Shown here one piece after another: positions 36,015-45,745 of a stretch of DNA of 64,000 nucleotides. The stretch is from Shewanella kaireitica. GTDB lineage: Bacteria > Pseudomonadota > Gammaproteobacteria > Enterobacterales > Shewanellaceae. The notes below the pieces were generated by a model. It was not told where the DNA came from, did no database searches, and saw only the letters and a program-made list of their open reading frames with translations. Positions within the stretch are counted from its first letter, which is position 1, and every line of letters starts with the position of its first letter. The stretch lies in contig NZ_JAKIKQ010000009.1 in assembly GCF_023284045.1 (NCBI RefSeq), positions 62,001 to 126,000 on the forward strand, written 5' to 3'. The position numbers were made by a program, and so were the translations under genes.

Positions 36015-37112
36015 TTAAAGTTCTAGCGTGACGTTAGACTTCAACTTAGTTGAGCAAGCTAATACGTAGCCTTGCGCTATCTCGTCAGCGGTCAATGACA
36101 TTTGACTGGTTGACTCAGTTTCACCCTCTACCACCTTACATTTGCAGGCACCGCAGACACCTGAGCGGCATGCAGCAATAATAGGTAGGCCTTCGGCCTC
36201 AACACCATCGAGCACAGTTTGCTCACTAGAAAGTGCCCGGGTTCTGTCGCCAATTTGCAACATAAAGCCACTCTTTTCATCACTTGCAGCAACCTCTTTT
36301 GCCGCTGCAAGCTCACCAAGATCGCCTTTGAACGAACCGAAGCTCTCTTGATGAAACTTACTCATATCAAAATCAATTGATTCAAGCAGTGTTTTTACCG
36401 CTGCCATATATGGCTCAGGTCCACAGACAAATACTGTGCGCGAGTGAAAGTCTGCAACTAATCGCTGTAGATTGTCCGCAGACAACCTGCCGGCTTCACT
36501 GTCGACATGAGCACAAGTCTCGGAATCGACGTTTTCTAAAATATAGTTAAGTTTAAACTGGTCACTGCGATCAGCCATCTGCTCAAGCGGTTGCTTGAAA
36601 ATGAGATCCTCTGTTGACTTAGCGCTATGTAAAAAAGCAATATCTGGATTAATCTGAGTATCCGCCAACCATCTAGACATTGAGTACATCGGCGTGATCC
36701 CGCAACCAGCGCTCAAAAATAGGTATTTTTCAGCTTCTATATCGATCAGGTTAAAGGCACCATCTGGTCCTAAGGCACGCACAACATGACCAACGTCTAG
36801 GTTGTTAGCAAGGTAGTTCGATACCTTACCGCCCTCAATCTGCTTAACGGTCAATACAATTGAAAATGGACGAGATGGTGATGAGCTAATGGTGTAACTG
36901 CGGCCGATTTTCTCACCATTTATCTCTAGCAATAATGTAAGGAACTGCCCCGGTTTAAAGTGAAACTTTGCCGGTCTCACACCTTGGAAACGAAAACTGA
37001 TCACATCATGAGTTTCATGCCATTTTTCCACACAAACCAATTGATGCTCACCCGCTTGCCACTGCTCAGCAGTGAAAGAGCCATTTACAGGTGTATTCGT
37101 ACTATTCATCAT
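36015..37112 (-). CDS. hcr: NADH oxidoreductase Hcr (partner of hybrid cluster protein)
   Basis: Electron donor of Hcp, 365 residues. A FAD-binding ferredoxin-reductase module (about 20-125; flavin motif GRSYTISSSPS) and NAD-binding module (about 130-260; FLSAGCGITPMYS, VFVCGPEPYMAAV) precede a C-terminal plant-type 2Fe-2S ferredoxin (about 280-365; CRSGVCGACKCKV and a last Cys in VLACST). It takes electrons from NADH to Hcp, the NO reductase partner. It follows hcp on the same strand, with a terminator-like hairpin in the 82-base gap. Confidence 0.93.
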   Translation of the reverse strand: MMNSTNTPVNGSFTAEQWQAGEHQLVCVEKWHETHDVISFRFQGVRPAKFHFKPGQFLTLLLEINGEKIGRSYTISSSPSRPFSIVLTVKQIEGGKVSNYLANNLDVGHVVRALGPDGAFNLIDIEAEKYLFLSAGCGITPMYSMSRWLADTQINPDIAFLHSAKSTEDLIFKQPLEQMADRSDQFKLNYILENVDSETCAHVDSEAGRLSADNLQRLVADFHSRTVFVCGPEPYMAAVKTLLESIDFDMSKFHQESFGSFKGDLGELAAAKEVAASDEKSGFMLQIGDRTRALSSEQTVLDGVEAEGLPIIAACRSGVCGACKCKVVEGETESTSQMSLTADEIAQGYVLACSTKLKSNVTLEL

Positions 37113-37135
37113 TTCTTTTTACCCTATTACCGACA

Positions 37136-37167
37136 TAAAAATGGCCACATATGAGTGGCCATTTTTA
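37136..37167 (-). terminator. Terminator-like hairpin between hcp and hcr
   Basis: AAAAATGGCCAC-ATATGA-GTGGCCATTTTT with T run on the minus strand, after the hcp stop and 24 bases before hcr. It should reduce hcr transcription relative to hcp. Confidence 0.75.
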
Positions 37168-37194
37168 CTAACTCATCAGCGCCTAAACGAGCTG

Positions 37195-38859
37195 TTACGC
37201 CACGTTTAGAATGCGATTAAGATCCGCTTCTACAGTTGTTGTAGTGCGTAGTCCAAACTTCTCTTCTAACACGTTAGCTAAGTTTGCAGTTAAGAACGCT
37301 GGCGCCGTTGGACCAGTAAGGATGTTCTTCACTCCTAGAGACAGTAACGTAAGCAATACCACAATCGCTTTTTGCTCAAACCAAGACAATACCAAGGTCA
37401 AAGGAAGCTCATTGATGTCACACTCAAATGCTTCTGAAAGTGCAATTGCAAGTTGGATTGCTGAGTAAGCATCATTACACTGACCAATATCCAGTAAACG
37501 TGGGATACCGTTGATATCACCAAACTCAAGTTTGTTGAACTTGTACTTACCACAACCTAAAGTCAGGATAAGCGAGTCATCAGGCGCTTGAGTGGCTATA
37601 TCTGTGAAGTATCCACGCTCCTCTTTATCACCGTCACAACCACCAACCAAGAAGAAATGCTTAATAGCACCACTTTTCACATTATCAATCACGGTTGGTG
37701 CAGCTGCCATAAGTGCGTTACGAGCAAAGCCTATAGTGATTAGATGGGGGATCTCATCATAAGCAAAACCTTCTAAAGCCTCAGCTTTAGCGATAACAGC
37801 ACTAAAATCATCACCGATGATGTGACTAACACCAGGCCAGCCAACAATACTACGAGTGAAGATTCGGTCTGAATAATCGCCCACATTAGGGTCGATAATA
37901 CAGTTAGAAGTCATTACTACAGCACCAGGGAATGTGGCGAACTCTTTCTGTTGGTTCTGCCATGCACTACCGTAGTTACCTACAAGGTGTGGGTATTTTT
38001 TCAACTCTGGGTAAGCAAGTGCAGGTAGCATTTCACCGTGAGTGAATACGTTGATGCCCTTACCTTCAGTTTGTTGCAAGATAAGCTCTAGATCTTTCAT
38101 GTCATGACCAGACACTAAAATAGCTTTACCTTTTACAGATTTGGTGTTCACTTGAGTTGGCTCTGGGTGACCAAATGCGTGTGTCTCGCCTTCATCGAGC
38201 ATCGCCATGACGCGGTAGTTTAGCTGACCGATTTGCATTGCGGTTTCAAATAGCTTGTCACCATCAACAGAATCTTCACCTAGAAAAGCCATAATTTCGT
38301 GGAATTCACCAGCAACTTCATCGTTAGTTTGGTCAAGAACGCGAGCATGCTCCATGTAAGCCGCTGCGCCTTTAAGGCCATATAAGCAAAGTAAACGTAA
38401 ACCCATGATATCCTCATGAACTTCATCTTTACCGCGGTTAGGCGCAGCTTGAAGAGCTTGTGTTAGCATCTCAGGCTTAGTTGTACCCAAGACTAGCTGC
38501 ATTGTCGCTGTTGGAGCTTTTGCTTCAACATTTAGCTCAGCACATTTAGCTTCATAAGCTGTTTGTAAACGACTACGGAAAGTGTTTGCTTGCGCTGTGT
38601 ATTCAATAATACGGTCATCATCGAAGTTAACATTGGTTAGCGTAGCAAAGAATGCCTTTGGCACAAAAGTGTCAATCTCGTGATCGATAACGCCGACTTC
38701 ACGAGCACGAACAGCGTATGCTGACACCCCTTGAAGAATATAAATCAGAAGATCTTGTAGGTCTGATGTATCAGACGACTTACCACACATACCTTGAGTG
38801 TAACTACAGCCATTGCCCGCAGGCGTTCTAATTGTTTGCTCACATTGAATACAAAACAC
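37195..38859 (-). CDS. hcp: Hybrid cluster protein (hydroxylamine reductase / NO reductase)
   Basis: A 554-residue cytoplasmic iron-sulfur protein. The N-terminal cluster ligands C3, C6, C18 and C25 have spacing C-X2-C-X11-C-X6-C, the enterobacterial type. Ligands of the hybrid 4Fe-2S-2O cluster lie in [23 protein letters not shown] and [10 protein letters not shown]. It removes NO with electrons from Hcr and in E. coli also has S-nitrosylase activity. The start is GTG at 38859 with AGGAG nine bases upstream. An NsrR-type palindrome lies 22 bases before the start. Confidence 0.96.
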   Translation of the reverse strand: MFCIQCEQTIRTPAGNGCSYTQGMCGKSSDTSDLQDLLIYILQGVSAYAVRAREVGVIDHEIDTFVPKAFFATLTNVNFDDDRIIEYTAQANTFRSRLQTAYEAKCAELNVEAKAPTATMQLVLGTTKPEMLTQALQAAPNRGKDEVHEDIMGLRLLCLYGLKGAAAYMEHARVLDQTNDEVAGEFHEIMAFLGEDSVDGDKLFETAMQIGQLNYRVMAMLDEGETHAFGHPEPTQVNTKSVKGKAILVSGHDMKDLELILQQTEGKGINVFTHGEMLPALAYPELKKYPHLVGNYGSAWQNQQKEFATFPGAVVMTSNCIIDPNVGDYSDRIFTRSIVGWPGVSHIIGDDFSAVIAKAEALEGFAYDEIPHLITIGFARNALMAAAPTVIDNVKSGAIKHFFLVGGCDGDKEERGYFTDIATQAPDDSLILTLGCGKYKFNKLEFGDINGIPRLLDIGQCNDAYSAIQLAIALSEAFECDINELPLTLVLSWFEQKAIVVLLTLLSLGVKNILTGPTAPAFLTANLANVLEEKFGLRTTTTVEADLNRILNVA

Positions 38860-38881
38860 GACACTTACTCCTAATACTTAA

Positions 38882-38904
38882 TACATGCATATAATTTGCA
38901 TCTT
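38882..38904 (-). promoter_or_regulatory. NsrR-like operator of hcp
   Basis: On the coding strand AAGATGCA-N7-TGCATGTA. The consensus AAGATGCA-N7-TGCATCTT is matched 8 of 8 on the left arm and 6 of 8 on the right, with the correct seven-base centre. NsrR is an NO-sensing [Fe-S] repressor and hcp-hcr is its most conserved target in gammaproteobacteria. It lies 22 bases before the start. Confidence 0.75.
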
Positions 38905-39173
38905 TAAAGCTAAGTTTACGCCGATTAAAAAATTGCAAAAGCACTTTTTATCGACAAAGACTAAAACTATGAAAGAGATCACTTTAAGCGAATGCTAAAT
39001 TATAAATATTGGCTGATATTTGCCTTATATTGGCCATGGATAAGAATCAACCTGATAACGACTCTCATTTCAGTGTGTTTGAATTAAAGTAAAGACGCTG
39101 GAGTCGGCTTTGTAATGGGTTTTGAATTAGTATTTTGAGGACTGGATAAGAATTTTATAAATGCTAGAAAACA

Positions 39174-39198
39174 AAAAAGGAGCCGTGGCTCCTTTTAT
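39174..39198 (-). terminator. Terminator of aroF-tyrA
   Basis: AAAAGGAGCC-GT-GGCTCCTTTT hairpin with a T run on the minus strand, 24 bases after the tyrA stop. Confidence 0.88.
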
Positions 39199-39221
39199 CT
39201 CTCACAAAAACTCAAATCAGG

Positions 39222-40361
39222 TTAGCCAGTTTTCATGTCATTCACAGATTGCAGCATTGCGCGGCTTTCACGTTGAAACTGCGGTGCAAAATCACCAAAC
39301 CACTGCGCAACTTCTTCAAACTGCTTAACAAAAGCCTCTCGATTACCAGATTTTAGGATCTGCAATGCCTGTGAGTAATTATCAAGGTAGTCACTAATAG
39401 CAACTAAACTCTCCTCTTGAGCAAAGATGATGTCAGCGTAGAGTTCTGGACTCTGGGCAAACAAGCGCCCTACCATCGCCAGCTCTAAACGGTAAATAGG
39501 CGAGCTAAACTGCAACAACGACTCAATATCGGCTTCCTCTTTATAAAGATTAAGCCCATAAACAAATGAGGAGAAATGGCGCATCGCTTGCACCAGCTGC
39601 ATCGCTTTGTCATGTTTTTCAGGCTCAGCCTCAACAATGCGTGCACCCCAAATTTTTATCTGCTCGATAAGCCATTGGTATTCAGACTCACCGCGACCAT
39701 GACAAACCACAACAACTTGCTTAGCAAGGCTACCAACGTCAGGGCCAAACATCGGGTGCAATCCCAAAACCGGTCCACAATGGGCCGCTAACATAGCTTC
39801 AACTGGCGCACTCTTAATCGAGGTTAAGTCCGCAAGAATACAGTTGCTTGGTAGCTGGGTCAGCTTACTGGCAATCAATTCGCAGGTAATATTGATAGGC
39901 ACGGTAACAATGACGAGACCAGCGCCGTCAAAAATAGTTTGGCTATTAAGCCAGTCATCTTTATCTAACGACTTAACTTCATATCCAGATAAAGTAAGCA
40001 TCTGCGAAAATAACCCGCCAAGCTTACCTTCTCCACCGACAATGACCACATGCCCTAAATCAGCTTTAACTTGCTTAAAGCCAACATCCTTTTCATTAAG
40101 GTAAGACTCGCGCATTAAACGCCGTAAAATGTCTTCAATAAGTTGCGGTGCAACGTCCATCGCTTGTGCTTCTGCGCGCCTTTTAGCTAGCATCTTCGCT
40201 TCACGCTGTGGCGCATAGATTGGAAGCCCTGCACCGTGCTTAACAGCGCCTACTTGCGCCACTAAATCTAAACGCTTTCTGAGTAGGTGCAGTAATTGCT
40301 GGTCAACGCCATCAATCAAGCCTCTTAGGTTTTCAAGCTCTGCAGTGGTCTTCTCGTTCAT
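39222..40361 (-). CDS. tyrA: Chorismate mutase / prephenate dehydrogenase
   Basis: Makes 4-hydroxyphenylpyruvate from chorismate, with NAD. The AroQ mutase domain is at about 1-90 ([47 protein letters not shown]) and the dehydrogenase from about 100, with the NAD loop [13 protein letters not shown] and [13 protein letters not shown] place the start at 40361 (379 residues) since GAGAG precedes it; an ATG at 40376 overlaps the aroF stop as TGATG and is also possible. It is co-transcribed with aroF, as in E. coli. Confidence 0.95.
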   Translation of the reverse strand: MNEKTTAELENLRGLIDGVDQQLLHLLRKRLDLVAQVGAVKHGAGLPIYAPQREAKMLAKRRAEAQAMDVAPQLIEDILRRLMRESYLNEKDVGFKQVKADLGHVVIVGGEGKLGGLFSQMLTLSGYEVKSLDKDDWLNSQTIFDGAGLVIVTVPINITCELIASKLTQLPSNCILADLTSIKSAPVEAMLAAHCGPVLGLHPMFGPDVGSLAKQVVVVCHGRGESEYQWLIEQIKIWGARIVEAEPEKHDKAMQLVQAMRHFSSFVYGLNLYKEEADIESLLQFSSPIYRLELAMVGRLFAQSPELYADIIFAQEESLVAISDYLDNYSQALQILKSGNREAFVKQFEEVAQWFGDFAPQFQRESRAMLQSVNDMKTG

Positions 40362-40375
40362 TACTCTCTCTTCCA

Positions 40376-41467
40376 TCAGCCGTTTGCTACTTTCAGCATA
40401 TCAAACCTTGTTGGTAATACTGAAGCTAAGTCTGCAGCTCCACTGCGTAATAATGTATCGGTTGTCTGCCAATCAATACATGCATCAGTAACAGACACGC
40501 CATAAGCGAGTTCACTAACCGGCAAATCACTACTCTGCTTGCCCGCATTAAGGTGGCTTTCAAGCATCACACCAATAATCGACTGGTTGCCGTTAAGAAT
40601 TTGATTGAATACATCTTCGCATACTGGTGTCTGCTTATTGTGATCTTTTGAAGAGTTACCGTGACTACAATCAACAATCAAGCGTGCATTCAAATTGGCT
40701 GCATGTAACTGCTGTTCGCACTCAGCGACACTTGCGGCATCGTAATTTGGCGCTTTACCGCCACGCAAAATCACATGCCCGTCTGGATTACCCGCTGTTT
40801 GCAGCAGGGCAACTTGGCCTTTTTGGTTTATCCCCATAAAGCGGTGGCTACTTGCGGCTGATTCTAATGCATTTATTGCTACGCCTAATTTGCCATCGGT
40901 ACCATTTTTGAAGCCAACTGGCATAGATAGACCCGATGCCATCTCACGGTGAGTTTGTGATTCAGTTGTACGTGCGCCAATAGCTGACCAAGTGATCAAC
41001 TCTGACATGTACTGGGGGCTAATAGGATCAAGCGCTTCAGTCGCAACCGGCAGCTCAAGCTCAGCAAGCCAAATCATCAGTTCGCGTGCTTTACGTAAGC
41101 CTTTATCAACATCAAATGACTCATCCATATCTGGATCGTTGATCATCCCCTTCCAACCTACAGTGGTGCGTGGCTTCTCAAAGTACACCCGCATCAATAC
41201 GTAAAATTGGTCACCCAACTCATCATGGAGCTTTTTAAGTTTAAGCGCGTACTCTTTAGCGGCATCAATATCATGGATTGAACAAGGTCCAGAGATCACC
41301 AACACTCGATTATCTCGTTTGTGGACGATGTCGGATACGGTTTTACGCGCATTAATCACATATTGACTAGCATGAGCAGATAATGGCAAAGCACGCTTTA
41401 GCTCCTCTGGAGTCACCAACACTTTCTCTGAACTAATATGTACGTTGTTAATTGTATCTTGCTGCAT
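40376..41467 (-). CDS. aroF: 3-deoxy-7-phosphoheptulonate synthase, Tyr-sensitive type
   Basis: First enzyme of the shikimate pathway, joining phosphoenolpyruvate and erythrose 4-P. Class I-alpha DAHP synthase. Start at 41467 ([23 protein letters not shown] begins like E. coli AroF; 363 residues) with AGG eight bases upstream. Metal and substrate motifs are intact: [52 protein letters not shown] and [10 protein letters not shown]. It is coupled with tyrA, and is called aroF from this context. A 16-base palindrome lies 30 bases upstream. Confidence 0.94.
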   Translation of the reverse strand: MQQDTINNVHISSEKVLVTPEELKRALPLSAHASQYVINARKTVSDIVHKRDNRVLVISGPCSIHDIDAAKEYALKLKKLHDELGDQFYVLMRVYFEKPRTTVGWKGMINDPDMDESFDVDKGLRKARELMIWLAELELPVATEALDPISPQYMSELITWSAIGARTTESQTHREMASGLSMPVGFKNGTDGKLGVAINALESAASSHRFMGINQKGQVALLQTAGNPDGHVILRGGKAPNYDAASVAECEQQLHAANLNARLIVDCSHGNSSKDHNKQTPVCEDVFNQILNGNQSIIGVMLESHLNAGKQSSDLPVSELAYGVSVTDACIDWQTTDTLLRSGAADLASVLPTRFDMLKVANG

Positions 41468-41497
41468 GCTCATCACCTGATTTAAGTCTTCTACTGT

Positions 41498-41513
41498 TGC
41501 AAACCAATTTGCA
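41498..41513. promoter_or_regulatory. 16-base palindrome upstream of aroF
   Basis: TGCAAA-CCAA-TTTGCA. The arms resemble TyrR box halves (TGTAAA/TTTACA), but the spacer is four bases, not six. It ends 31 bases before the aroF start, where an operator would be expected. Confidence 0.35.
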
Positions 41514-41734
41514 GAGTTAACCGTTAGCTAAACTAATTAATCGTAACGCCGTACTGCTACACCATTACATCTTGAGAGCACTATGCCAGCGAGCAAGGCT
41601 AAGATCAAGCAGCAAATTTAAATAATGAAAATTATTGTTGTTGGTTTGGCTCTCTATGATGCTTCAGCGTTTGAAACAAGGCACTGGCTATAAGTCTTCA
41701 GAATAGGAAAATGAAAGATCATAAATCGCAGCCA

Positions 41735-41762
41735 ACAAAAAACCGCCATATAGGCGGTTTCT
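41735..41762 (-). terminator. Terminator of the rpsP-rimM-trmD-rplS operon
   Basis: AAACCGCC-TATAT-GGCGGTTT followed on the minus strand by a T run; about 55 bases after the rplS stop. Confidence 0.9.
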
Positions 41763-41814
41763 CGTGCGAACACTGCATCTTTTTTTAGCCGAACTAATTA
41801 TTACTAAAAAGTAA

Positions 41815-42168
41815 TTACTTAGTTGAAAGCTTCTCACGGATACGTGCAGACTTACCTGAACGCTCACGTAGGTAGTAAAGCTTAGCACGACGAACACGGC
41901 CGCGACGCTTAACTTCGATGCTAGAGATGATTGGGCTGTGAGTCTGGAACGCACGCTCAACACCTTCACCATTAGAGATTTTACGTACTGTGAATGCAGA
42001 GTGAACGCCGCGGTTACGCTTAGCGATTACAACGCCTTCAAACGCCTGTAGACGCTCTTTACCGCCTTCTACAACACGTACTTTTACAACTACTGTATCA
42101 CCGGCACCAAATTCTGGTACGTCGGTTTTCATTTGCTCTTCGTTGAGCATTTTGATGATGTTATTCAT
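41815..42168 (-). CDS. rplS: Ribosomal protein L19
   Basis: 50S protein of 117 residues at the 30S-50S interface. Typical L19 sequence: [73 protein letters not shown]. Last gene of rpsP-rimM-trmD-rplS, 36 bases after trmD, followed by the operon terminator. Confidence 0.98.
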   Translation of the reverse strand: MNNIIKMLNEEQMKTDVPEFGAGDTVVVKVRVVEGGKERLQAFEGVVIAKRNRGVHSAFTVRKISNGEGVERAFQTHSPIISSIEVKRRGRVRRAKLYYLRERSGKSARIREKLSTK

Positions 42169-42204
42169 TAAATAAACTCCATACTAGTAATAACTGCGCT
42201 TCGA

Positions 42205-42951
42205 CTAAGCATCTTGTTTGATGCTGTCAACAAATTCAGCTAAAAGCTGCTCTTGTTCGCCAGTCAGAGCTAGATTTTCAAGTAATTCTGGTCGTCTTAA
42301 CAAAGTTCTTCCGAGACTTTGTTGCAAACGCCAGCGTCTAATATGTTCGTGGTTGCCACTTAGTAACACGGCTGGAACATCCAGCCCATCCATACTTTCA
42401 GGACGCGTATAGTGGGGGCAATCCAGTAAACCGTCAGAGAAGGAGTCCTGCTCTGCTGAAGCCTTCTTTCCTAGCACGCCAGGAACAAGTCTCGATACTG
42501 AATCAATCAAAGTCATCGCAGGAAGTTCACCGCCCGAAAGCACGTAATCTCCAATCGACCACTCTTCGTCCACTTCAGTTTGTATAATGCGCTCATCGAC
42601 ACCTTCGTATCGTCCACACACTAAGACCAAACAGGATGATTTTGCTAACTCTTCAACGCCTTGCTGTGTCAGCTTACGGCCTTGAGGAGAAAGGTAGATC
42701 ACCTTTGCCTCTTTTCCAGCTGCAGCTTTCGCCGCATGGATGGCATCACGTAGAGGTTGCACCATCATTAACATGCCAGGGCCACCACCGTATGGGCGGT
42801 CATCCACTGTCTTATGTTTATCATGGGTGAAATCACGAGGATTCCACGTTTGCATCTCTAGTAATCCTTTACTAACTGCACGACCCGTTACACCAAAGTC
42901 TGTTACGGCACGAAACATCTCCGGAAACAGGGTTACTACCCCTAACCACAT
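42205..42951 (-). CDS. trmD: tRNA (guanine-37-N1) methyltransferase
   Basis: SPOUT-class methyltransferase of 248 residues that methylates G37 of tRNAs to prevent +1 frameshifting. Motifs: [10 protein letters not shown] at the start, [13 protein letters not shown] near 50-62, [13 protein letters not shown] near 110, and the knot region [16 protein letters not shown] near 130-146. Third gene of the rpsP operon, 15 bases after rimM. Confidence 0.97.
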   Translation of the reverse strand: MWLGVVTLFPEMFRAVTDFGVTGRAVSKGLLEMQTWNPRDFTHDKHKTVDDRPYGGGPGMLMMVQPLRDAIHAAKAAAGKEAKVIYLSPQGRKLTQQGVEELAKSSCLVLVCGRYEGVDERIIQTEVDEEWSIGDYVLSGGELPAMTLIDSVSRLVPGVLGKKASAEQDSFSDGLLDCPHYTRPESMDGLDVPAVLLSGNHEHIRRWRLQQSLGRTLLRRPELLENLALTGEQEQLLAEFVDSIKQDA

Positions 42952-42966
42952 CTGCTCTACCTCGAC

Positions 42967-43497
42967 TTAAAAGTCCGGATCCCAATCCACTAAAATCTGT
43001 TTTGCCGTCAAATCCACCTTTTGGATGAACTGTTCGGTAACAAAGGGGATCATTCGTTCCGCTTTGCCAAAGCCATCTTTTGCGTTAGCTTTAACTAGGA
43101 GTACGTCATTTGATCCTGTTTCCACGATCTCTTGCACTTTACCCATGTTATAGCCTTTGGTATTCACCACTTCACATCCGATAAGATCTCGCCAGTAGAA
43201 TTCATCTTCTGGCAAAACTTCCATCTGTTCAGGAGTGACGGCAATCTCACAATTTGTAAGTGCCTGAGCCTGATCCCGTGTTTCTACGCCTTCAAGACAA
43301 GCGACTACCGCTTTACCTTGCATACGCCACTGGAGGACTTTAACCTCACGCCATTCACCTTGCTCTTTTAACAACCAAGGAGAATAATCAAAAATACCTT
43401 CAACAGAATCGGTATAGGTAGTGATCTTCAACCAACCTTTAATGCCGTGACTTGAACCTAATTTCCCAAGTACGACGGGTTCTTGTTTACTGCTCAT
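42967..43497 (-). CDS. rimM: 16S rRNA processing protein RimM
   Basis: A 176-residue factor for 30S 3'-domain maturation that binds S19. The N-terminal domain starts [18 protein letters not shown] and the PRC-barrel half has [15 protein letters not shown] and [19 protein letters not shown]. Start at 43497 (MSSKQEPV), with AAGG upstream; a TTG one codon earlier is ignored. Second gene of the operon, 20 bases after rpsP. Confidence 0.95.
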   Translation of the reverse strand: MSSKQEPVVLGKLGSSHGIKGWLKITTYTDSVEGIFDYSPWLLKEQGEWREVKVLQWRMQGKAVVACLEGVETRDQAQALTNCEIAVTPEQMEVLPEDEFYWRDLIGCEVVNTKGYNMGKVQEIVETGSNDVLLVKANAKDGFGKAERMIPFVTEQFIQKVDLTAKQILVDWDPDF

Positions 43498-43517
43498 CAA
43501 TCTATACCTTAACGCTA

Positions 43518-43769
43518 TTAAGCAGCTGCTTTACGAGCGTCTTTGATCAATTTTGCTACACGGTCAGATGTAGCAGCACCGTTAGAAACCCAGTGCTCAA
43601 CACGGTCAAGATCTAAGCGTAGAGCTTCTTCTTGGCCACGAGCTAATGGGTTAAAAAAGCCAACACGCTCAATGAAACGACCGTCACGGGCGTTACGGCT
43701 GTCAGCAACAACGATGTTATAAAATGGACGCTTTTTTGCGCCGCCACGAGCTAAACGAATGGTAACCAT
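43518..43769 (-). CDS. rpsP: Ribosomal protein S16
   Basis: 30S protein of 83 residues starting [25 protein letters not shown] in two parts, the S16 signature, with [10 protein letters not shown] and later the conserved VEHWVSNGA. The ATG at 43769 has AGAGGA ten bases upstream; an in-frame extension to 43805 is rejected because S16 begins here. First gene of rpsP-rimM-trmD-rplS. Confidence 0.97.
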   Translation of the reverse strand: MVTIRLARGGAKKRPFYNIVVADSRNARDGRFIERVGFFNPLARGQEEALRLDLDRVEHWVSNGAATSDRVAKLIKDARKAAA

Positions 43770-43824
43770 GCGTTTTGTATCCTCTAATGATTTGCTTTTT
43801 ATCAAGCAAAAATAAAAACTGAAA

Positions 43825-43840
43825 CTCCGTGTTCGCGGAG
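43825..43840 (-). other. Hairpin in the rpsP operon leader
   Basis: CTCCG-TGTTCG-CGGAG, between the promoter at 43864-43891 and the rpsP start. A short leader structure; no T run follows that would make it a terminator. Confidence 0.4.
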
Positions 43841-43863
43841 AGCCCCAGATAGAAAGCCGGCCG

Positions 43864-43891
43864 ATTTTACCTGACTGACCGGCGAATGCAA
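43864..43891 (-). promoter_or_regulatory. Probable sigma-70 promoter of the rpsP operon
   Basis: Minus strand TTGCAT (43891-43886) and TAAAAT (43869-43864), spacing 16 bases. It predicts a leader of about 88 bases before rpsP. Confidence 0.6.
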
Positions 43892-43917
43892 CCGTAATCG
43901 ACGTTTATTACGCCAAA

Positions 43918-43961
43918 AACGATTTACAGGCTAGAATGAAAACTCACTCTAGCCTGTAAAA
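43918..43961 (-). terminator. Hairpin downstream of ffh
   Basis: 13-base stem TTTACAGGCTAGA/TCTAGCCTGTAAA around a 12-base loop, followed on the minus strand by TCGTTTTTGG. Probably ends ffh transcription before the rpsP promoter. Confidence 0.6.
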
Positions 43962-43987
43962 TTTTGTACGGAACGATTAATAATAGA

Positions 43988-45361
43988 CTAGCGGCCTGGC
44001 ATTTTCATACCCGGTGGTAACATACCGCTCATACCACGCATCATCTTTTTCATGCCGCCTTTAGATGACATTTTCTTCATCATCTTCTGCATCTGAGTAA
44101 ACTGTTTAAGTAAACGGTTTACATCTTGAATTTGTGTACCAGACCCCATAGCAATACGGCGCTTACGAGAGCCTTTAATAATGTCAGGACGTTGACGTTC
44201 ACCGGGAGTCATTGAGTTGATAATAGCTTCCATTTGTCCAGTCATCTTACCGTCTTGAACTTGAGCAAGCGCTTCTGGTGGCAGTTGACCAACACCTGGC
44301 AGCTTCTCAATCATGTTCATCATGCCGCCCATGTTCTTCATCTGCTGCAGCTGCTCACGGAAATCTTCTAAATCGAAACTACCGCCCTTTTTGACCTTAG
44401 AGGCAAGTTTCATCGCCTTTTCTTGGTCAACGCCGCGCTCGACTTCTTCAATCAGCGATAATACATCGCCCATACCAAGAATACGCGAAGCGATTCGGTC
44501 TGGGTGGAAAGCTTCTAGTGCGTCAGTTTTCTCACCGACACCCAAGAACTTAATCGGTTTACCCGTAATATTACGAATCGATAACGCTGCACCACCGCGA
44601 GCATCACCATCCACTTTTGTCAGTACAACACCCGTTAGTGGTAGCGCTTCATTAAAGGCTTTAGCAGTGTTAGCCGCATCTTGACCCGTCATGGCATCAA
44701 CCACAAACAAGGTCTCAACAGGGTTTACAGTCGCGTGAAGCTCTTTAATTTCGTCCATCATCGCTTCATCAACATGTAAGCGACCTGCCGTATCGACAAT
44801 CACTACATCAATGAACTTAAGCTTGGCATGTGCAATCGCAGCATTAGCAATATCAACAGGCTTTTGGCTAACATCTGATGGGAAAAACTCAACTTCAACT
44901 TCTTCAGCTAAGGTTTCTAGTTGCTTGATTGCAGCAGGACGGTATACGTCAGCACTGACAACCAATACAGATTTCTTTTCACGCTCTCGCAAAAACTTTG
45001 ACAGCTTAGCGACACTGGTAGTTTTACCCGCGCCTTGCAGACCCGCCATCATTATCACTGCCGGAGGTTGAGCTGATAGATCCAAAGCCTCGTTGGCTTC
45101 GCCCATCGCATTTTCTAGCTCACTCTGGACAATCTTAATAAACGCCTGTCCTGGGCTTAGGCTTTTAGAAACCTCTTGTCCGACAGCACGCTCTTTTACG
45201 CTATTAACAAATTCGCGCACAACCGGTAAAGCAACATCGGCCTCAAGTAGGGCCATACGAACTTCGCGCAAAGTTTCCTTAACGTTTTCTTCCGTTAAGC
45301 GACCACGGCCACTGATATTCTTCAGCGTACGTGACAATCTGTCAGTTAAGTTCTCAAACAT
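43988..45361 (-). CDS. ffh: Signal recognition particle protein Ffh
   Basis: GTPase that with 4.5S RNA targets membrane proteins to FtsY and SecYEG. Start at 45361 (MFENLTDRLSRTLKN, 457 residues). The NG domain occupies about 1-295: G1 GLQGAGKTTSVAKL near 105, VVIVDTAGRLHVDE near 187, and TKVDGDARGG near 245. The M domain, about 325-457, is rich in Met and ends in KKMMRGMSG and a Gly-Pro-rich tail, the signal-peptide and RNA binding part. Divergent from ypjD-corB. Confidence 0.97.
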   Translation of the reverse strand: MFENLTDRLSRTLKNISGRGRLTEENVKETLREVRMALLEADVALPVVREFVNSVKERAVGQEVSKSLSPGQAFIKIVQSELENAMGEANEALDLSAQPPAVIMMAGLQGAGKTTSVAKLSKFLREREKKSVLVVSADVYRPAAIKQLETLAEEVEVEFFPSDVSQKPVDIANAAIAHAKLKFIDVVIVDTAGRLHVDEAMMDEIKELHATVNPVETLFVVDAMTGQDAANTAKAFNEALPLTGVVLTKVDGDARGGAALSIRNITGKPIKFLGVGEKTDALEAFHPDRIASRILGMGDVLSLIEEVERGVDQEKAMKLASKVKKGGSFDLEDFREQLQQMKNMGGMMNMIEKLPGVGQLPPEALAQVQDGKMTGQMEAIINSMTPGERQRPDIIKGSRKRRIAMGSGTQIQDVNRLLKQFTQMQKMMKKMSSKGGMKKMMRGMSGMLPPGMKMPGR

Positions 45362-45745
45362 TATCCAGTTCTTTACCGTTTTAAATTGATATTGATGGGC
45401 AGTATTATAGCGATGCCCAGATATTATGCTACTCAATGAGCCAAGTAACTTGCCTTACATCAGTCCTATCGACGACATTTTATGAAAAAACTGACCTAAG
45501 ACATAGATTCAGCCTATTTTTGCAACCAATGTCACTGCCCAAATAACCCAAGCTCATGTTAATCTAACCACTGGGTTTCTGTGATTCAAATCCTATGACT
45601 TTAGAATAGAAACTTGGTGGGTTACGATTTGTGATTCAGTAATTTAACTTCTGATTGAATCAAGTTAATATAAGTCTGCTTTGACTTTTGGTTAGGGCCA
45701 ACAAGCTAATAAAACAATTAGCTCACAACAATAGGTTAATACTCA
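45362..45745. other. Divergent intergenic region, ffh / ypjD
   Basis: 384 bases. TGTGATTCA occurs twice (about 45580 and 45630) after a similar GGGTT sequence, a short direct repeat. No clear promoter, RNA or operator was recognised. Confidence 0.5.

Larger units (their letters stand above)
38860..39221. other. Intergenic region upstream of hcp
   Basis: 362 bases. Contains the NsrR-like operator, the tyrA terminator at 39174-39198, and otherwise AT-rich sequence. No clear FNR box was found. Confidence 0.6.
41468..41814. other. Intergenic region, aroF / rplS
   Basis: 347 bases. It holds a palindrome TGCAAACCAATTTGCA (41498-41513) and the rplS terminator at 41735-41762. AATAAT-GAAA-ATTATT around 41621-41636 is a weak hairpin. 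No gene is supported. Confidence 0.55.

Noticed and set aside
38905..39010. FNR box upstream of hcp
   Set aside because: Expected from E. coli, but no TTGAT-N4-ATCAA-like sequence is present; only weak partial matches.
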